From: Coenobita brevimanus
Lineage: Eukaryota > Arthropoda > Malacostraca > Decapoda > Coenobitidae
DNA: 64,000 bases
Assembly (NCBI GenBank): GCA_032717465.1
Contig: CM064657.1
Span: forward strand, 20,964,470-21,028,469
Direction: 5' to 3'
The notes under the pieces are model-generated. The model worked only from the letters and a program-made list of their open reading frames with translations, made no database searches and was not told where the DNA came from. Positions 34,473 through 46,097 of the stretch are shown here, one piece after another; position 1 is the first letter of the stretch; every line of letters starts with the position of its first letter. The translations under genes were made by a program, and so were the position numbers.

Positions 34473-35431
34473 GTGAATATAGAGATTGGGATATTAAACA
34501 AACTAAAATCCATGAAGATCTATGCACACAATGTAAGAAGCCTCACAGAAGAGTACGAACTTGATAACTTAATGACTGCACTGAAAAACATTAGTTGGGA
34601 TATTGTAGGTTTGAGTGAGGCCCACAGAAAAGAAGTGAAAGTAATTCAGCTCGAAAACAACAACCACGTATTTTACTACAGAGGAAAGCAAAATGAAAGA
34701 GTTAGTGGTGTAGGATTTCTAATTTATAGAAAACTTGCAGACAACATTGTTAAATTCAGCAGTGTATCTGGCAGAGCAACACTGGTTGTACTTAGACTGT
34801 ACAAAAAATATAGCCCGAAAGTAATACAGGTATATGCACCAACTTCTCAAAGCTCAGATAATGAAACAGAAACACTCAGGGACTACATCTCCCGGATTAT
34901 GGAAGAGGAAAAGACCTCATATACTATACTCATGGGAGACTTCAATTCAAGAGTTGGGAAGTCGAAAAATGGAGAAGCATGTATGGGAAAATTTGGAGTG
35001 GGAGAAACGAATGAAAGAGGAGAAATGCTGGTAATTTTGCTGAAATGTTTGACTTGAGAATAATGAACACATTCTTTCACAAAAGAACAGGGAGAAAGTG
35101 GACCTGGAGAGGCCCAAATGGAGAAACAATGAATGAAATCGACTTCATTATAGCAGATGAGAATTACGCGATCACAAATGTCACAGGTATCAACAAAGTA
35201 AATATAGGCAGTGATCATAGAATGGTGGGTTGCACAGCCAGATTCACTTTCAGAAGTGAAAGAAAGAAGATGATTAAAGATAAAAAGATATGCCCAATAA
35301 AAGTAAAAGAAAACAAAGCAACCCTTCATTTGGAAATAAGGAACAGATTTCAGTCGCTAAGTAATGCTGAATGTGACACTGAAGAGCTGAATAACAGACT
35401 AACAAAAGTACTAAGAGACTCAGCGGAGTAG
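34473..35431 (+). pseudogene. LINE-A copy 2 endonuclease
   Basis: Apurinic-endonuclease-like domain that nicks target DNA for target-primed reverse transcription. IYAHNVRSLTEEYELDNL at the start, WDIVGLSEAHRK (catalytic Glu), VIQVYAPTSQ, ILMGDFNSRVG (catalytic Asp/Asn) near 34930-34960, then after a frameshift near 35045, KWTWRGPNGETMNEIDFI and GSDHRMVGC (Ser-Asp-His) near 35210. Ends by a stop at 35431. More complete at its N-terminus than copy 1. Confidence 0.88.
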
Positions 35432-36503
35432 GAAATCCTAATACAACCAAAGGCAAGAAGTATTCAGAAAAGACACTCGAGCTTATGAAAAAAAGAAATG
35501 AAATGAAAGTAAAAGCAAGGGAAGATGAAATAGAACTAGCGGAATTAAATAAGATTATCAGCAAGAGACAGAGAAGAAAAAAGAAGAGAAACATGGATGA
35601 GATCAAAGAAACCATCAAAAAAAGAAAATAGTCTGAAACAGGTCCGATGTAAAATGGCACTAGGAAAGCAACAAATGACATCACTGAAAGACAAAAACGG
35701 TGAAGTTATTAAGTGCAGAGATAAGATGGTGAAGAAAGTTGAAGAATTCTACAAAGAAATGTACGCACCAAAGTCCGTAGTAAAAATGGCTAAATTTTCA
35801 GTTAACTCAAGAGAAATACCTGAGGTAATACCAACCGAGGTAAATAGTTCTCTTAAAAATATGAAATGAGGGAAGGCTCAGGGAGAAGATGAAATAGTAA
35901 CAGATTTACTATTGGATGCGGGAGGAGTAGTACAACATAGGCTTGCTCACTTATTTACTCAATGTATAAAAAGGAAGAAAATTCCCAAAACATGGTGTTT
36001 ATGCAATAGTTATTTTACTTTACAAAAAAGGTGACTCAAAAGATCTTACTAACTATTGACCCATTATCATATTATCAGTCATTTACAAACTCTTCACTGA
36101 AGTCTTACGAACAGAATAACAACAAATTGGAAGTAAACCAGCCTCTTGAACAGGCAGGATTCCGAAGCTGGTATTCGACTACTGATAACTACAGAATATA
36201 ATAAACCTCTGTGCTTAGGTTTTGTTGATTACGAAAAGGCTTTCTATTCGGTGGAGCACATAGCAGTTAGAAATTCATTGCGATAACAATGAGTGAATGA
36301 GAACATTGTAAAACTGCTCGAAAACATACGTAAAGAGGGAACTGCTACAGTTAAATTACGTAAGGATTCGGAAAAATTAAGATTGAGAAGGGCGTGCGTC
36401 AGGGAGATACAATTTCACCAAAATTAGGCTATTTACATCATGCCTATAAAGTATTTCCAGAAAGCTAGACTGGGAAAACTAAGGAATGAACATAGATGGA
36501 GAA
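35432..36503 (+). pseudogene. LINE-A copy 2 linker and RT N-terminal half
   Basis: Continues the protein of 34473-35431 through several frame changes: KEDEIELAELNK-like linker near 35520-35560, DKMVKKVEEFYKEMYAPK near 35725, EGKAQGEDEIVTDLLLD near 35870-35915, AGFRSWYSTTDN-like block near 36150, and GVRQGDTISPK near 36395-36425. It stops abruptly at the T-run of LINE-B. Confidence 0.82.
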
Positions 36504-36609
36504 TTTTTTTTTTTTTTTTTTTTTTATGCGAGGAAGAAGGAACCAAAGGCCATGGCCCGCAGTAACAGTTCCTTCCAAGAGAAAAACAAAATACAATAGA
36601 GAGCCAAAT

Positions 36610-38169
36610 TCAAGATCCGATCATTTTGAGATGCCTGGACACACTGCGTTTGAAAGACTGGAGATCATAGGCAGCAGGAAATACAGACAGAGGGAGACAG
36701 TTCCAGAGCTGACCTGTTGCATAAATGAAAGACTGGGAGTAACGGTTAACTCTTGCATTAGAGAGTTGGACAGAAAAGGGATGAGAGTTTGCTGCCAGAC
36801 GGGTGCTACGCGCCCGTCGTAGAGGTGGAGGAATGCAAGCAGACAGTTCAGAGGAGCAGTGACCATTAAAGTAGCGATAGAAAAGAGATAAAGATGCAAC
36901 AGTGCGGCGAAGAGACAGAGGTTGAAGGGAGTCAGTAAGAGGAGGAGAGTTAATGAGACGAAAAGCCTTTGACTCCACCCTATTGAGAAGAGCTGTATGT
37001 GGGGAGCCTCCCCACACATGAGAGTTGTACTCCACACAGGGGCGGATAAAACCTCTGTATAGAGTCAACAATTGTGCAGGGGTAAAGAAAGAGCGGAGTC
37101 GGCTTAGCACACCCAATCTCTTGGAAGCAGATTTTACAAGAGATGTAATATGATCTTTCCAAGATAAGTCCTGAGTAAATGAAACCCCAAGCATGTTCAA
37201 GGATGATGCAGGATTCAGCTGAATATTATTAAACATCAATGGGTATACCTGTGGAAGATTTTGTCGGGTTGATAGGTGTAAGAACTGAGTCTTAGATGCA
37301 TTAAAGACAACCATATTATTTTTACCCCAGTCAGCGATACGAGCCAAGTCAGACATTAGGTGTGCCATAGCCTCATCCCTTGTTTCTTGAAGTAACTGTT
37401 GAGATGGGCGTTGCGGAAACCGAATGGAAAGGTGAAGGGTGGAGTCATCAGCGTATGAGTGGATAGGGTTAGATGTACAGCTTAGAAGATCATTGATGAA
37501 TAAAAGGAAGAGAGTTGGTGATAGGACAGAGCCCTGAGGAACACCACTGTTGATAGATCTAGGAGAAGAACGATGGCCGTCTACAACAGCGGCTATAGAA
37601 TGACCAGAAAGGAAGCTAGCGATGAAGGCACAGATAGAAGGATAGAAACCGTAGGAGGGCAGTTTGGAAATTAAAGATTTATGCCAGACTCGATCGAAAG
37701 CCTTTGAGATGTCAAGTGCAGTGGCAAAGCTTTCGCCAAAGTCCCGAAAGGAGGATGACCAGGAGTCTGAAAGGTAGGTGAGAAGATCGCCAGTGGAGCG
37801 TCCCTGACGGAACCCATACTGACGATCGGAAAGAAGGTTGTGATAGGAAAGATGCCTTAAAATTTTTCTATTAAGAATTGACTCGAAAACTTTTGAAATA
37901 CAGGACGTTAAAGCAATTGGACGATAGTTGGAGGGTTGGGAGTGGTCACCCTTCTTTGGGACTGGCTGAATGAGAGCAAACTTCCAGCAAGAAGGAAAGG
38001 TACAAGTTGACAGACAAAGGCGAAAGAGTTTGCCTAGGCAGGGTGTAAGCACAGAAGCACAGTTCTTGAGAACAACAGGAGGGACCCCATCAGGCCCATA
38101 TGCCTTGTTAGTACTGAGGCCAGTGATGGCAGAAAATACATCAACTGAAGAAATTTTAATGTCAGCCAT
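36610..38169 (-). pseudogene. LINE-B reverse transcriptase, 519 codons
   Basis: RT that copies the LINE RNA at the nick. Blocks: TNKAYGPDGVPPVVLKNC at about residues 20-37, NYRPIALTSCISKVFESIL near 83-101, QYGFRQGRSTGDLLTYLSD near 117-135, FATALDISKAFDRVWHKSLI near 146-165, SGVPQGSVLSPTLFLLFIND near 205-226, active site YADD (HSYADDSTLHLS) near 240, and a LSWKDHITSLVKSA block near 335. The C-terminus has a conserved ELSACIPPPLRRARSTRL-type domain. The shown frame is open; the same frame continues upstream to about 38560, where a single frameshift separates it from the endonuclease, so the original protein was one ORF. Confidence 0.92.
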
Positions 38170-38279
38170 GAGGAAGTCAGAGGGGAGAAGTGATGGAGGA
38201 ACAGCACCGGAATCGTCTAAGGTGGAATTGGAGGAGAAAGTCTGTGCGAAGAGATCTGCTTTATCAGTAGAAGAAATAG

Positions 38280-39653
38280 CTACAGAACCATCAGAGTAGA
38301 AAAGAGGAGGGAAGGATGATGAGGTAAAGTTGTTAGAAAGATTTTTGGCAAGGTGCCAGAAGGAGCGGGAAGAATTCGAGTTGGAGAGTTGAGAGCATTT
38401 AGTATGGATGAAATTATTTTTAGTAGAGCGAAGAACAGACTTAGCACGATTCCGGGCAGAAACGTAAAGATGATGTGATTCAGGGGTGGGTTGGCTCCGG
38501 TACCTTTTGTAGGCCCTCTCCTTGTTGCGGACTGCATTAGAACAAGCGTGATTAAACCAAGGCTTGCGTTAGTCAAAGGATATGAGAGAGGAATGTATGC
38601 TTCCATGCCCGAGAAAATAACCTCCGTAATGCGCGAGGCACACTCAGATGGCTCCCGGCCATGGAAGCAATAATCATTCCAGGGAAAATCAAAGAAGTAC
38701 TGCCTGAGGGCCTCCCAGTTCGCGGCTCCAAAATGCCACAGACGACGTTTCCCTGGAGGGTCCACAGGCCGCACTGGAGTGATAGGACAGGTTAAGGTAA
38801 TAAGGTTGTGATCGGAGGAGCCCAACGGAGAGAAAAGATTAACAGAGTAAGCAGAAGGATTAGTTTTGAGGAAGAGGTCAAGTATGTTGGAGCTCTCTCC
38901 AAGGCGGTCAGGGATTCGGGTAGGGTGCTGTACAAGCTGCTCTAGGTCATTAAGGATAGAAAAGATGTAGGCTTGTTCACCAGGTGGATCCGTGAAAGGA
39001 GAGGAGAGCCAAAGGTGGTGGTGAACATTGAAATCTCCAAGAATGGAGATTTCAGAGAAAGGAGAAATGGACAGAATGTGTTCCATCGTAGAAGTAAGAT
39101 AGTCGAAGAATTTTTGATAGTCTGTAGAATTAGGGGATAAGTAAACAGCACAGATATATTTAGTCAGAGAATGACAGGAAAGCCGAAGCCAGAGTGTGGA
39201 GAATTCAGAAGAATCAAGTTCAGGAACACGAGAGCAAGATAAGTCGTTGCGTATGTATACACAACAGCCACCTTTGGCTTTGAAATGAGTATAGAGAAAG
39301 TAGGAGGATACAGAAAAGGGTTTGCTGTCGGTTGCCTCAGACAGCTGAGTCTCCGTCAGAAAAAGAAGGTGAGGTTTAGAGGAGGAGAGGTGGTGCTCAA
39401 CAGAGCGAAAGTTAGATGAAAGGCCGCGAATGTTGCAGAAATGAAGAAGAAGAGAGTCAGACAGTGGTTCCAGGCACCTCGAGTCGTCACTGGGAGAGGG
39501 GCAGATGGCGGGGGCATTTATGGTCCCCCCCCCTGGGGACTCCGAGGCTTGATTGATAGACGCCATTTTTGTTGATTTTTGAAAAGGAAGTGTAGTGTGT
39601 ACTTTGCATGTAGTTTGGTGAAGATAGTTAGAGAAATTTGTACTGGAGAGCAT
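38280..39653 (-). pseudogene. LINE-B endonuclease
   Basis: Endonuclease/phosphatase-family domain. [19 protein letters not shown] (N block) near residues 68-86, [15 protein letters not shown] (catalytic Glu) near 95-109, [10 protein letters not shown] near 168, [14 protein letters not shown] (Asp, Asn) near 200, and [11 protein letters not shown] (Ser-Asp-His) near 278. The real protein leaves this frame at about 38565; residues after NASLG are a frameshift product running to the stop at 38280. The N-terminal Met at 39653 is the first in frame; the element seems to lack a separate ORF1. Confidence 0.88.
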
Positions 39654-39825
39654 GCTGGCCTACTCTCTGTGTAACTGAGACACTGAAAAAGTTCAGCAAA
39701 GGGGGATGGTCAGGAACTAGTCCTGAGGGCTGATGAAACGGGAGCTCCAGCACTCCCTGTCATCAGCTTTCCATCCACCTCGGGAGTACTGCCCTGCTCG
39801 ACTGGTGCTACAGTCTACTCCTCAG

Positions 39826-40439
39826 AATAACTAAACCATTTAAAATTTGCAGATGACATGACCCTAATCTCAGAAACAGCAGAGGCATTGCAAGAAATGT
39901 TACATGACCTGAACAAAGAAAGTCTCAAAGTAGGACTAAAGATGAATCGTAGTAAAACTATGTTTAATCCACAAACACCAAAGAGCGTCATCAGAATACT
40001 CGTAGCAATGAAATTCTTGAAGAAGTCGAAGAGTAAAATTACTTGGGGAAAATACTAAATTTAACGAAAGATCATGATAGCGAAATAAAAAGACGCATTA
40101 TAACTGGATGGAAAGCTTTCGGTAAACACAGAGACATTACGAAAAGTAGCTTACAAGTTTGAATGAAACGAAAAGTACGAGTATATAACGAATGTATAAT
40201 TCCGGTTATGAAGTATGGTTGTGAGACCTGGAAACTGACAAAATCGATGGAAAATAAATCCGTTCTCAGAAACCAATGGAAAGGCCAATGTTCGGAATAT
40301 CTTTAAGACACAGGAAAGGATCAACTTGGGTGAGAGAGCGGACTCAAGTCAAAGATATTATAGAAGTTATAAAATAACAGAAATGGAGGTGGACAGGCCA
40401 TATGGCAAGAATAAGGGATAGCCGATGGAGCAAGAGGCT
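39826..40439 (+). pseudogene. LINE-A copy 2, part 2 (RT active-site half)
   Basis: Resumes exactly where LINE-B interrupted it. FADD box near 39848-39860, TLISETAEALQEMLHDLN, LKMNRSKT near 39940, NYLG-like block near 40040, IKRRI and WKAFGK near 40090-40125, GCETWKLTKSMENK near 40218-40260, and a WTGHMARIRD-like block near 40390-40420 ending in WSKRL. Several frameshifts. The last codons stop at the Gypsy-env target site GGCT (40436-40439); the following residues are found at 56789. Confidence 0.88.
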
Positions 40440-41425
40440 TGTTTCAGCTGGCAGGAATCCCGCCACTGCGACCAAATTATGTTACAGTTTGTGTGGCTCC
40501 TTCAACTGGTCATTAATATAGCAGCTTATTGGAACCCCACAGCTGATCACCAATTTATATATCAGCTCAGACGTGACTACACTGTTTTAAGCAGAGTTAT
40601 AATGTTGCACCTGGTCGAAGTCACTTCCGGCTGACAGTTTGTATGGCTCCTTCAACTGGTCACTAATATATCAGCTTATTGGAACCCCACAGCTGATCAT
40701 CAATTTATATATCAGCTCGGACATGACTACACTGTTTTTAGCGGAGTTATAATGTTGCACCTGGTCGAAGTCACTTCCGGCTGACACACTCCACCAAAAC
40801 GTCTTCTTACACACTGGAGATGGTGGGAATCGGTGCAGAATCCTGTTGAAGGAATTTAGAGGTAGCGTGTGCAGGTGAATTGAAACTGAGCAGATTAAAT
40901 CTCTCTTTATTGGCCACAGAAAGATACAACTGTGACACAGAGAGCTCAGAGTTAATACGTCCCTCTCGTTTGAATGATAAGTGTGTTCAGCTGTTAGCTG
41001 GCCAGCGTCCCCTCTGGGTGTGGCACTGAGGTCAACATATTCAGAGGTGCCAAACCTGAAAGACAACTGGGATTTATACATGAACAGAAGCATCCTAACT
41101 TTACCATGTACATTATGCACCTCAATAAAGTAGTATTGATTACATTTAAGTATAACAACAAGGTAAATATTTCCCCAAGACTTTAAATATATATACAGTA
41201 TGTTTCTCTATCGCCTTCCCTTTACCCTAGGTTGTTTTGATTGAAAAAGGCTGTCTGATTGCGCATCCTATCCCAACTCACACTTTACAGTGAAATGGTG
41301 TTTGGTTGCTTATCGTTCACGCTATATTACACATTGTTAATTATGAATAAACAACTTTGTATGTAATACGTAACAATAGTGTGAAACTATAACTCGTCAT
41401 GGGAAATGATGTTGGCACCAGAACA
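40440..41425 (-). repeat. Gypsy-env 3' LTR with internal 150-bp tandem duplication
   Basis: 986 bp. Contains two tandem 150-bp units (40485-40634 and 40635-40784) beginning CAGTTTGT and ending CTTCCGGCTGA. The 5' LTR has only one. Removing LINE-C from the 5' LTR gives 836 bp, and 836 + 150 = 986, so the duplication is the only large difference. Confidence 0.93.
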
Positions 41426-43240
41426 TTGCTCGGCCACACCTTTCGACGTCCCCGTGGACATTGTTGTCCTAACTACTGTGTAGCCTAACCAATGTGTAGC
41501 TAACTGTTCAGCCACGTCCACTTGCAATCCGCGAGTACGGACGAATGGTTTTAGTGGGTTTCTCATTCGGCCTCGTAGATAGTAGCCCCAAACACAAACA
41601 CAGGACAAGACCACAACAAGTAGAAGACCAACGCCAGGACCAAAATAGGAAGGAGAAAGGTATGAAGGGAGATAGGATAGTACATATGGTTCTAAATCAG
41701 TCTTGTTCAGGTGGGTGAGGAACTGTTTCTCTTTGAGCACATGAGATAGCCTGTTCACATTCAAGGTAGAAACAATGAATGAAGGTAAAAAGGGTCGTAA
41801 CTGGGACGAGAAGTTCACCGACAAGGCTAGATGGTGCTTGTTAGGTAGAACTGCTATCTCTTTACTGTGCAACTCACAATAATCGGGTGCAACGTAGTAA
41901 CCCTTTACCATAAGGAACTGGTTTTGTGAGGCACATGTCTCAGGAAAGAAGTGTTGTTTCGCATGTACATGAGCATGGAAAACTGACTTCAATTGAATGG
42001 GTTGGAAAGTGCAATGTTGCAGTGCAGAGGAAGTGTTTGTGTCAAACAAGGTCATCTTAGACTTCTCTACCCCTGACGGAATGAAGACAAAATGGAAAGC
42101 AGGACATACATGGAGATCAAGAAATGAGGCCTTACACTTCTCAAATTCATCCACAGTCGTTTCAGCTATATACCCTTTGTCATCCAACGCAACTAGCACC
42201 TCTGATCCCTCATTCAGAATAACAAGTGTATTGTTAGTAGTAGCAAAAGGGAAAGGAATGAACTGCCATGCATGGTATGTTACAGCATTCTTCATAGGTA
42301 CCAATATCAGGATGCCATCATGGGTCAACTGGGCCTCTAACAATGGGTAATAATATTCCAGTTGACTCACACCAAAAAGTGGCGTAAATCCATACTTCAC
42401 CATAGCTACGTCAAGAGCATTGATCAAAATGTGAGTAGGAAGCAATAAAGCATTAACCCTATTCAAACTTGCATCAATTAAGCCGTCCACCATATTGGCT
42501 GCGTGCGACTCCAAGGCAGTGGTTGACTCGTCGAGAGCAGGTAAGTACTCAGCGATTAACACTAAGTTAGCCAGGGTTGGTAAGTTGGTTTGGATGTTCT
42601 TCACAACTCTTACGAGATGGTTAGTAGTCTTAATTATCTCGTTAGCTTTGTTAGTGAACTCACCTAGTTGTTCATACATGTGTACGATTAGCCTGTTATT
42701 CACCTTTGCCGCCAATGCCAAATCATGCATCTGTCTAACCAATTGCACTACTTCCTTGTCTGGCGCTGTACCAAAAAGATTTTGAGACAGGTTACCTAGG
42801 AGATCCACAAGTCCTCTCTTAGTACGTGCATGGACATGCTTGGAAAGATCAGAATCTGCATAAGGTAAAGCAACATGCAATTTAGTAAGCCTGTTTGTGA
42901 GCCTAACTATATGTCCAGTGTGAAGCTCGGTTATACCATGCAAGGTTTGTACCAATGCTTCATTATCTGAGGTCAACTGTGGGTTCCGGTTGAATGACTT
43001 GCTGACTTCCGACAGTTGCTGTCTGAGGTGAAACAATCCCTTAAAGACCTCTTTAACGGTATCTGGAGTTTGAAGATAACCTTCCATTGGAGAGTAAACG
43101 CATACTGCATCCACGACTATCACTACCTCTCCAAGTGGGCTCTTCAGTGCTCATGGCATCAATGCAGTTGTGTTCGTGTCTGACATCGTTCCATAGGTCC
43201 ACTCCAAGCAACGCAAGAGGAGTCCAAGTGTGAGCCACAT
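41387..43240 (-). pseudogene. Env-like class I fusion glycoprotein, one in-frame stop
   Basis: Envelope-type membrane protein of an errantivirus-like element; in the family it mediates membrane fusion. The probable start is the Met at 43238-43240, followed by a hydrophobic signal-like stretch (WLTLGLLLRCLEW). A TGA at 43151-43153 interrupts it; the 578-codon open frame begins at the Met at 43123. Numbered from there: furin-type site RTKR at 100-103, then a glycine-rich fusion-peptide-like GLVDLLGNLSQNLFG (104-118), heptad-like helices to about 210, cysteine-bearing ectodomain, transmembrane segment GVGLLLVVVLSCVCVWGYYL (497-516) and a 62-residue tail. The stop codon lies 39 bp inside the 3' LTR. 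No nucleotide damage other than the one stop was noticed, in contrast with pol. Confidence 0.85.
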
Positions 43241-43262
43241 GCCTGTAAGAGAAGATGCTCCC

Positions 43263-44660
43263 TTAATCACTCTTACTGTGGGATTGTAGCTTGCTGCAAT
43301 GCTCTTGGTTAGGGACAGGTACAGACGACGACATAGACTGCGACGAAGACAGAGGGGACAACGCATCAGACGATTGGTCAGTTAGGCCTAGCTCTTGACT
43401 TACTGGTTTGATCCTGTCAGCATGTACTGCCTCCTGAATTCCATTATCATCATCCCTTATTCGATAAATGTGTCCACGCACGTGTTCCACAGTGGTATAT
43501 GGTCCACGGAACTTATGTCTGAGCTTGGAAGTTCTCTCAGGGTTGTTTATCATAACCTTCTGGCCTATCTTGACTACCTTTGTGTTGTTTCACCATCATC
43601 TCCGCTCTTGAGGCTTTTAATCTTTTTTGTACTTCACTATGTATGCTTTGGAACTTTGCAAGCTGGACTTTGGCATAATTCTCTTGATTATACACTGGGG
43701 TAGGAGGTCCAGCCAGCAAATCGTAGGGTAACACCTTCTCCTCTCCTTAAAGGATATAATGAGGAGACTTCCCTGTTGACGAATTTTCTGAGGAGTTGAT
43801 GGCCGCCGCTACATGTGGCAACCAGTCTTGCCAGTCTGTTTGCGAAGTAATCGCTGGTCTGAAGACTTCCAGTATCTTCCTGTTTGTCCTCTCCACCAGG
43901 CCATTGCTCTTGGGACTGTAAGGCGTAATAAAGACTTGCCTTACCCCATACGTACGACAGATTTCCTCTAACACTTAGTTACGAAATTCACTGCCATTAT
44001 CGCTGAGCAGTACCTTGGGTGTTGAGTAAGGACAAATCACTGAGGTTACAAAAGCATGCGCCACCTCCTCTGCAGTTTTCGTCAGTAAAGGTGCTAAAAC
44101 AGTGAATCACGAAAAATGGTCCATTGCCACCAATACATAGCTTGAGCCTTGATCACTTCTTGGCAACACTAAGAGATCAATGGAGACTGTATCCCACGGT
44201 TTTCCCGGTAGGGGATATTCTAAAATAGGAGTCGGAGGTCCCGTCATTCCCTGCATTTCCACGCACTTGACACATTGACTAACGGGGGCTTCTATGTCCA
44301 TCCTCATGGTCGGCCAATAGTATTTCTTTCTTGCCTCACGTATGCATCTGTTGCGTTCAGGATGACCCGCTTGAGGTATGTCATGAACCAACTTTAACAC
44401 GGCTTGCTGTAGTGTAGCAGGAACAACCAACTGATACACAGTGTCCTTCCCGGGGGGCTGTTTGTATAAAAGGCCCCGTTGAAGATGGAAGTAAGTCATT
44501 GGTACCGGAAGTTCAGGTAGACATGACTAGTTGCCAGACTCCAATGCATAGATGACTTGAGACCACATCGTATCCTTACATTGTTCTGCCTTTACCGTGT
44601 CTGGGGAATACCCAGAAAGAGGGATATCCTCAGATATGGCAGCAGCAATATTCTACTCAG
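43263..44660 (-). pseudogene. Gypsy-env integrase
   Basis: Zinc finger with His in the AGHPERNRC region and CVKC near 44240; catalytic Asp in VSIDLLVLP near 44170; DNGSEF near 43990; Glu in NGLVERTNRK near 43890; GPY module (FRGPYTTVEHV) near 43490. In-frame stops follow at about 44106 (TGA), 43975 (TAA) and 43747 (TAA), and the frame changes near 43550 and near 44660 relative to RNase H. All three catalytic residues remain readable. Confidence 0.88.
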
Positions 44661-46097
44661 CGCGTCGGCAACGGCATTTTGTCGGCCTGGTAAATATCTG
44701 ACCTCTGGGTCAAACTTCATTACCTTGCTGAACCAATGTGCGACCTTACTGTGCAAGTTCTTCCCCTTAAACAAGTCGCGTATGGGCGCATGATCCATTA
44801 AAACAATTATCTGGTACCCGAAGGTGATAACCCGGAAATGTTCTAACACCCACACGACTGCTAATGTCTCCAAATGCGTTACCAAGTAGTTCTTTTCTGG
44901 GGGTCTTGGTGCCCTACTGGCATACGCAATCGTGCACGTTTTGCCTTCCTCATCCTTTTGTTGTAACACCGCTCCCAGTTCCAAACCTGAGGCATCCATG
45001 TACAGGTAAAAAGGTTGAGTATAATCAGGAAACTCTAACACGGGTGTCTCTGTCATGGCTTTCTTGAGCTCGTTGAAGCTTTTCTCTTCTGATGGTCCCC
45101 ATTGCCATGCAGCATCCTTCTTAAGTAGCGTCGTCAGTGGTGATGCAATAGCAGCATAATTGTGGACAAAGCTTCTGTAAAAACCAGTGAGCCCTAGGAA
45201 TGAGCAAACGTCATCCTTGGACTTGGGCGTAGGGAAATTTGCCCTGGCTGTAACCTTATCCGGCAGAGCCTTGATGCCATCACCATCAACTAAGTGCCCT
45301 AGAAATCAAACATTTGCCTTTAGGAAATTGCACTTCAATAGCTTGATTTTCAGACCCGCGGATCTTAAGGTTTCCATCACTCGTTTTAACTTACTAAAGT
45401 GAGTGTGTATATCATTGCTCACAATTATTAAGTCATCTAGATACGCCAGGACATCCTGCCCAATCCTGTCACCAAACAACTGATTTATCATCCTCTGAAA
45501 TGTCAAAGGAGCATTACTTAGTCTAAAAGGCATCCGGAGAAATTCAAAGTGCCCATGGTTAGTGCTAAAGGCAGTAATGGAACGCAACTCTTCGGTCAGC
45601 TCTTCCTGCCAATACCCTGACGCTAGATCCAAGCAGGTGAACACGGTATTTCCTTTACCCAAGGACTGCAGTAAGTCTCTGAGATGTGGAACTGGGTAAC
45701 GATCCGGTATGGTTACCTTGTTCACTTGCCAAAAATCTACAACAGGTCTCACACCACCGTCCTTTTTAGGCACTAGAAAGAGTGGTGCATTCCAAGGTGA
45801 GGAAGAAGGCTGAATGACTTCATCATGAAGCATCTTTTCAACTTCCTCTTCCACTGCTTTCTTTTGGCTGTGTGGTAGGTGGTATGCAGGCACAGGCACA
45901 TATATCGGATTTGTACCAGGGCACAACGTAATATGATGCTTCACCTTGTCTGTCCTACCCAGCGGTTCTCCTGGAAGTGCCACTACGTCGGAGAATTCTT
46001 TAAGAAATGCTAGCAACCGCATTTTATGGGCAATGTTATCTGTTACCTTCACGTATTGTTCTAGTAGCTTTCTTCTCCCAAGACATGTAGGTTCCAA
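44592..46097 (-). pseudogene. Gypsy-env RT and RNase H
   Basis: RT: SSPWNAPLFLVPKKDGGVRP near 45790, FTCLDLASGYWQEEL near 45620, LRMPFRLSNAPLTFQRMIN near 45520, active site YLDD (LAYLDDLIIVS) near 45435. A TGA at 45306-45308 interrupts it; the same frame resumes with a GLTGFYRSFVHNY-like block near 45170. RNase H: LYMDASGLELGAVLQQ near 45000, HLETLAVVWVLEHF near 44860, VLMDHAPIRDL near 44800, VADALSR near 44660 where the frame shifts. The upstream linker 46098-46573 includes a frame at 46300-46494. Confidence 0.9.

Larger units (their letters stand above)
33986..36503 (+). mobile_element. LINE-A copy 2, part 1 (5' UTR, endonuclease, RT N-half)
   Basis: First of three pieces of one RTE-clade LINE. 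The 5' region (33986-34472) is non-coding and includes AGACATCAGGAAGAGCATCC and a TCTA/TA microsatellite at 34123-34160. It is interrupted at 36503 by LINE-B; coding resumes at about 39826 and is interrupted again at 40439 by Gypsy-env, with the last piece at 56789-56970. Each break point falls inside a domain that is continuous in copy 1 (25198-27605), which proves the order of insertion. Confidence 0.9.
36504..39825 (-). mobile_element. LINE-B inserted in LINE-A copy 2
   Basis: Minus-strand LINE with a terminal A-tail (T-run on plus, 36504-36525) after a 3' UTR. Right boundary at about 39825, where LINE-A coding resumes (LKFADDMTLIS-like, 39843 onward). Only a very short repeat (AGAA) is shared at the two junctions. 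A truncated relative lies at 22104-22510. Clade probably within the Jockey/CR1 group from the SGVPQGSVLSPTLF and YADD blocks; not certain. Confidence 0.88.

Noticed and set aside
36621..37037. 138-codon frame overlapping the LINE-B RT
   Set aside because: Out-of-frame shadow of the RT at 36610-38169 on the same strand.
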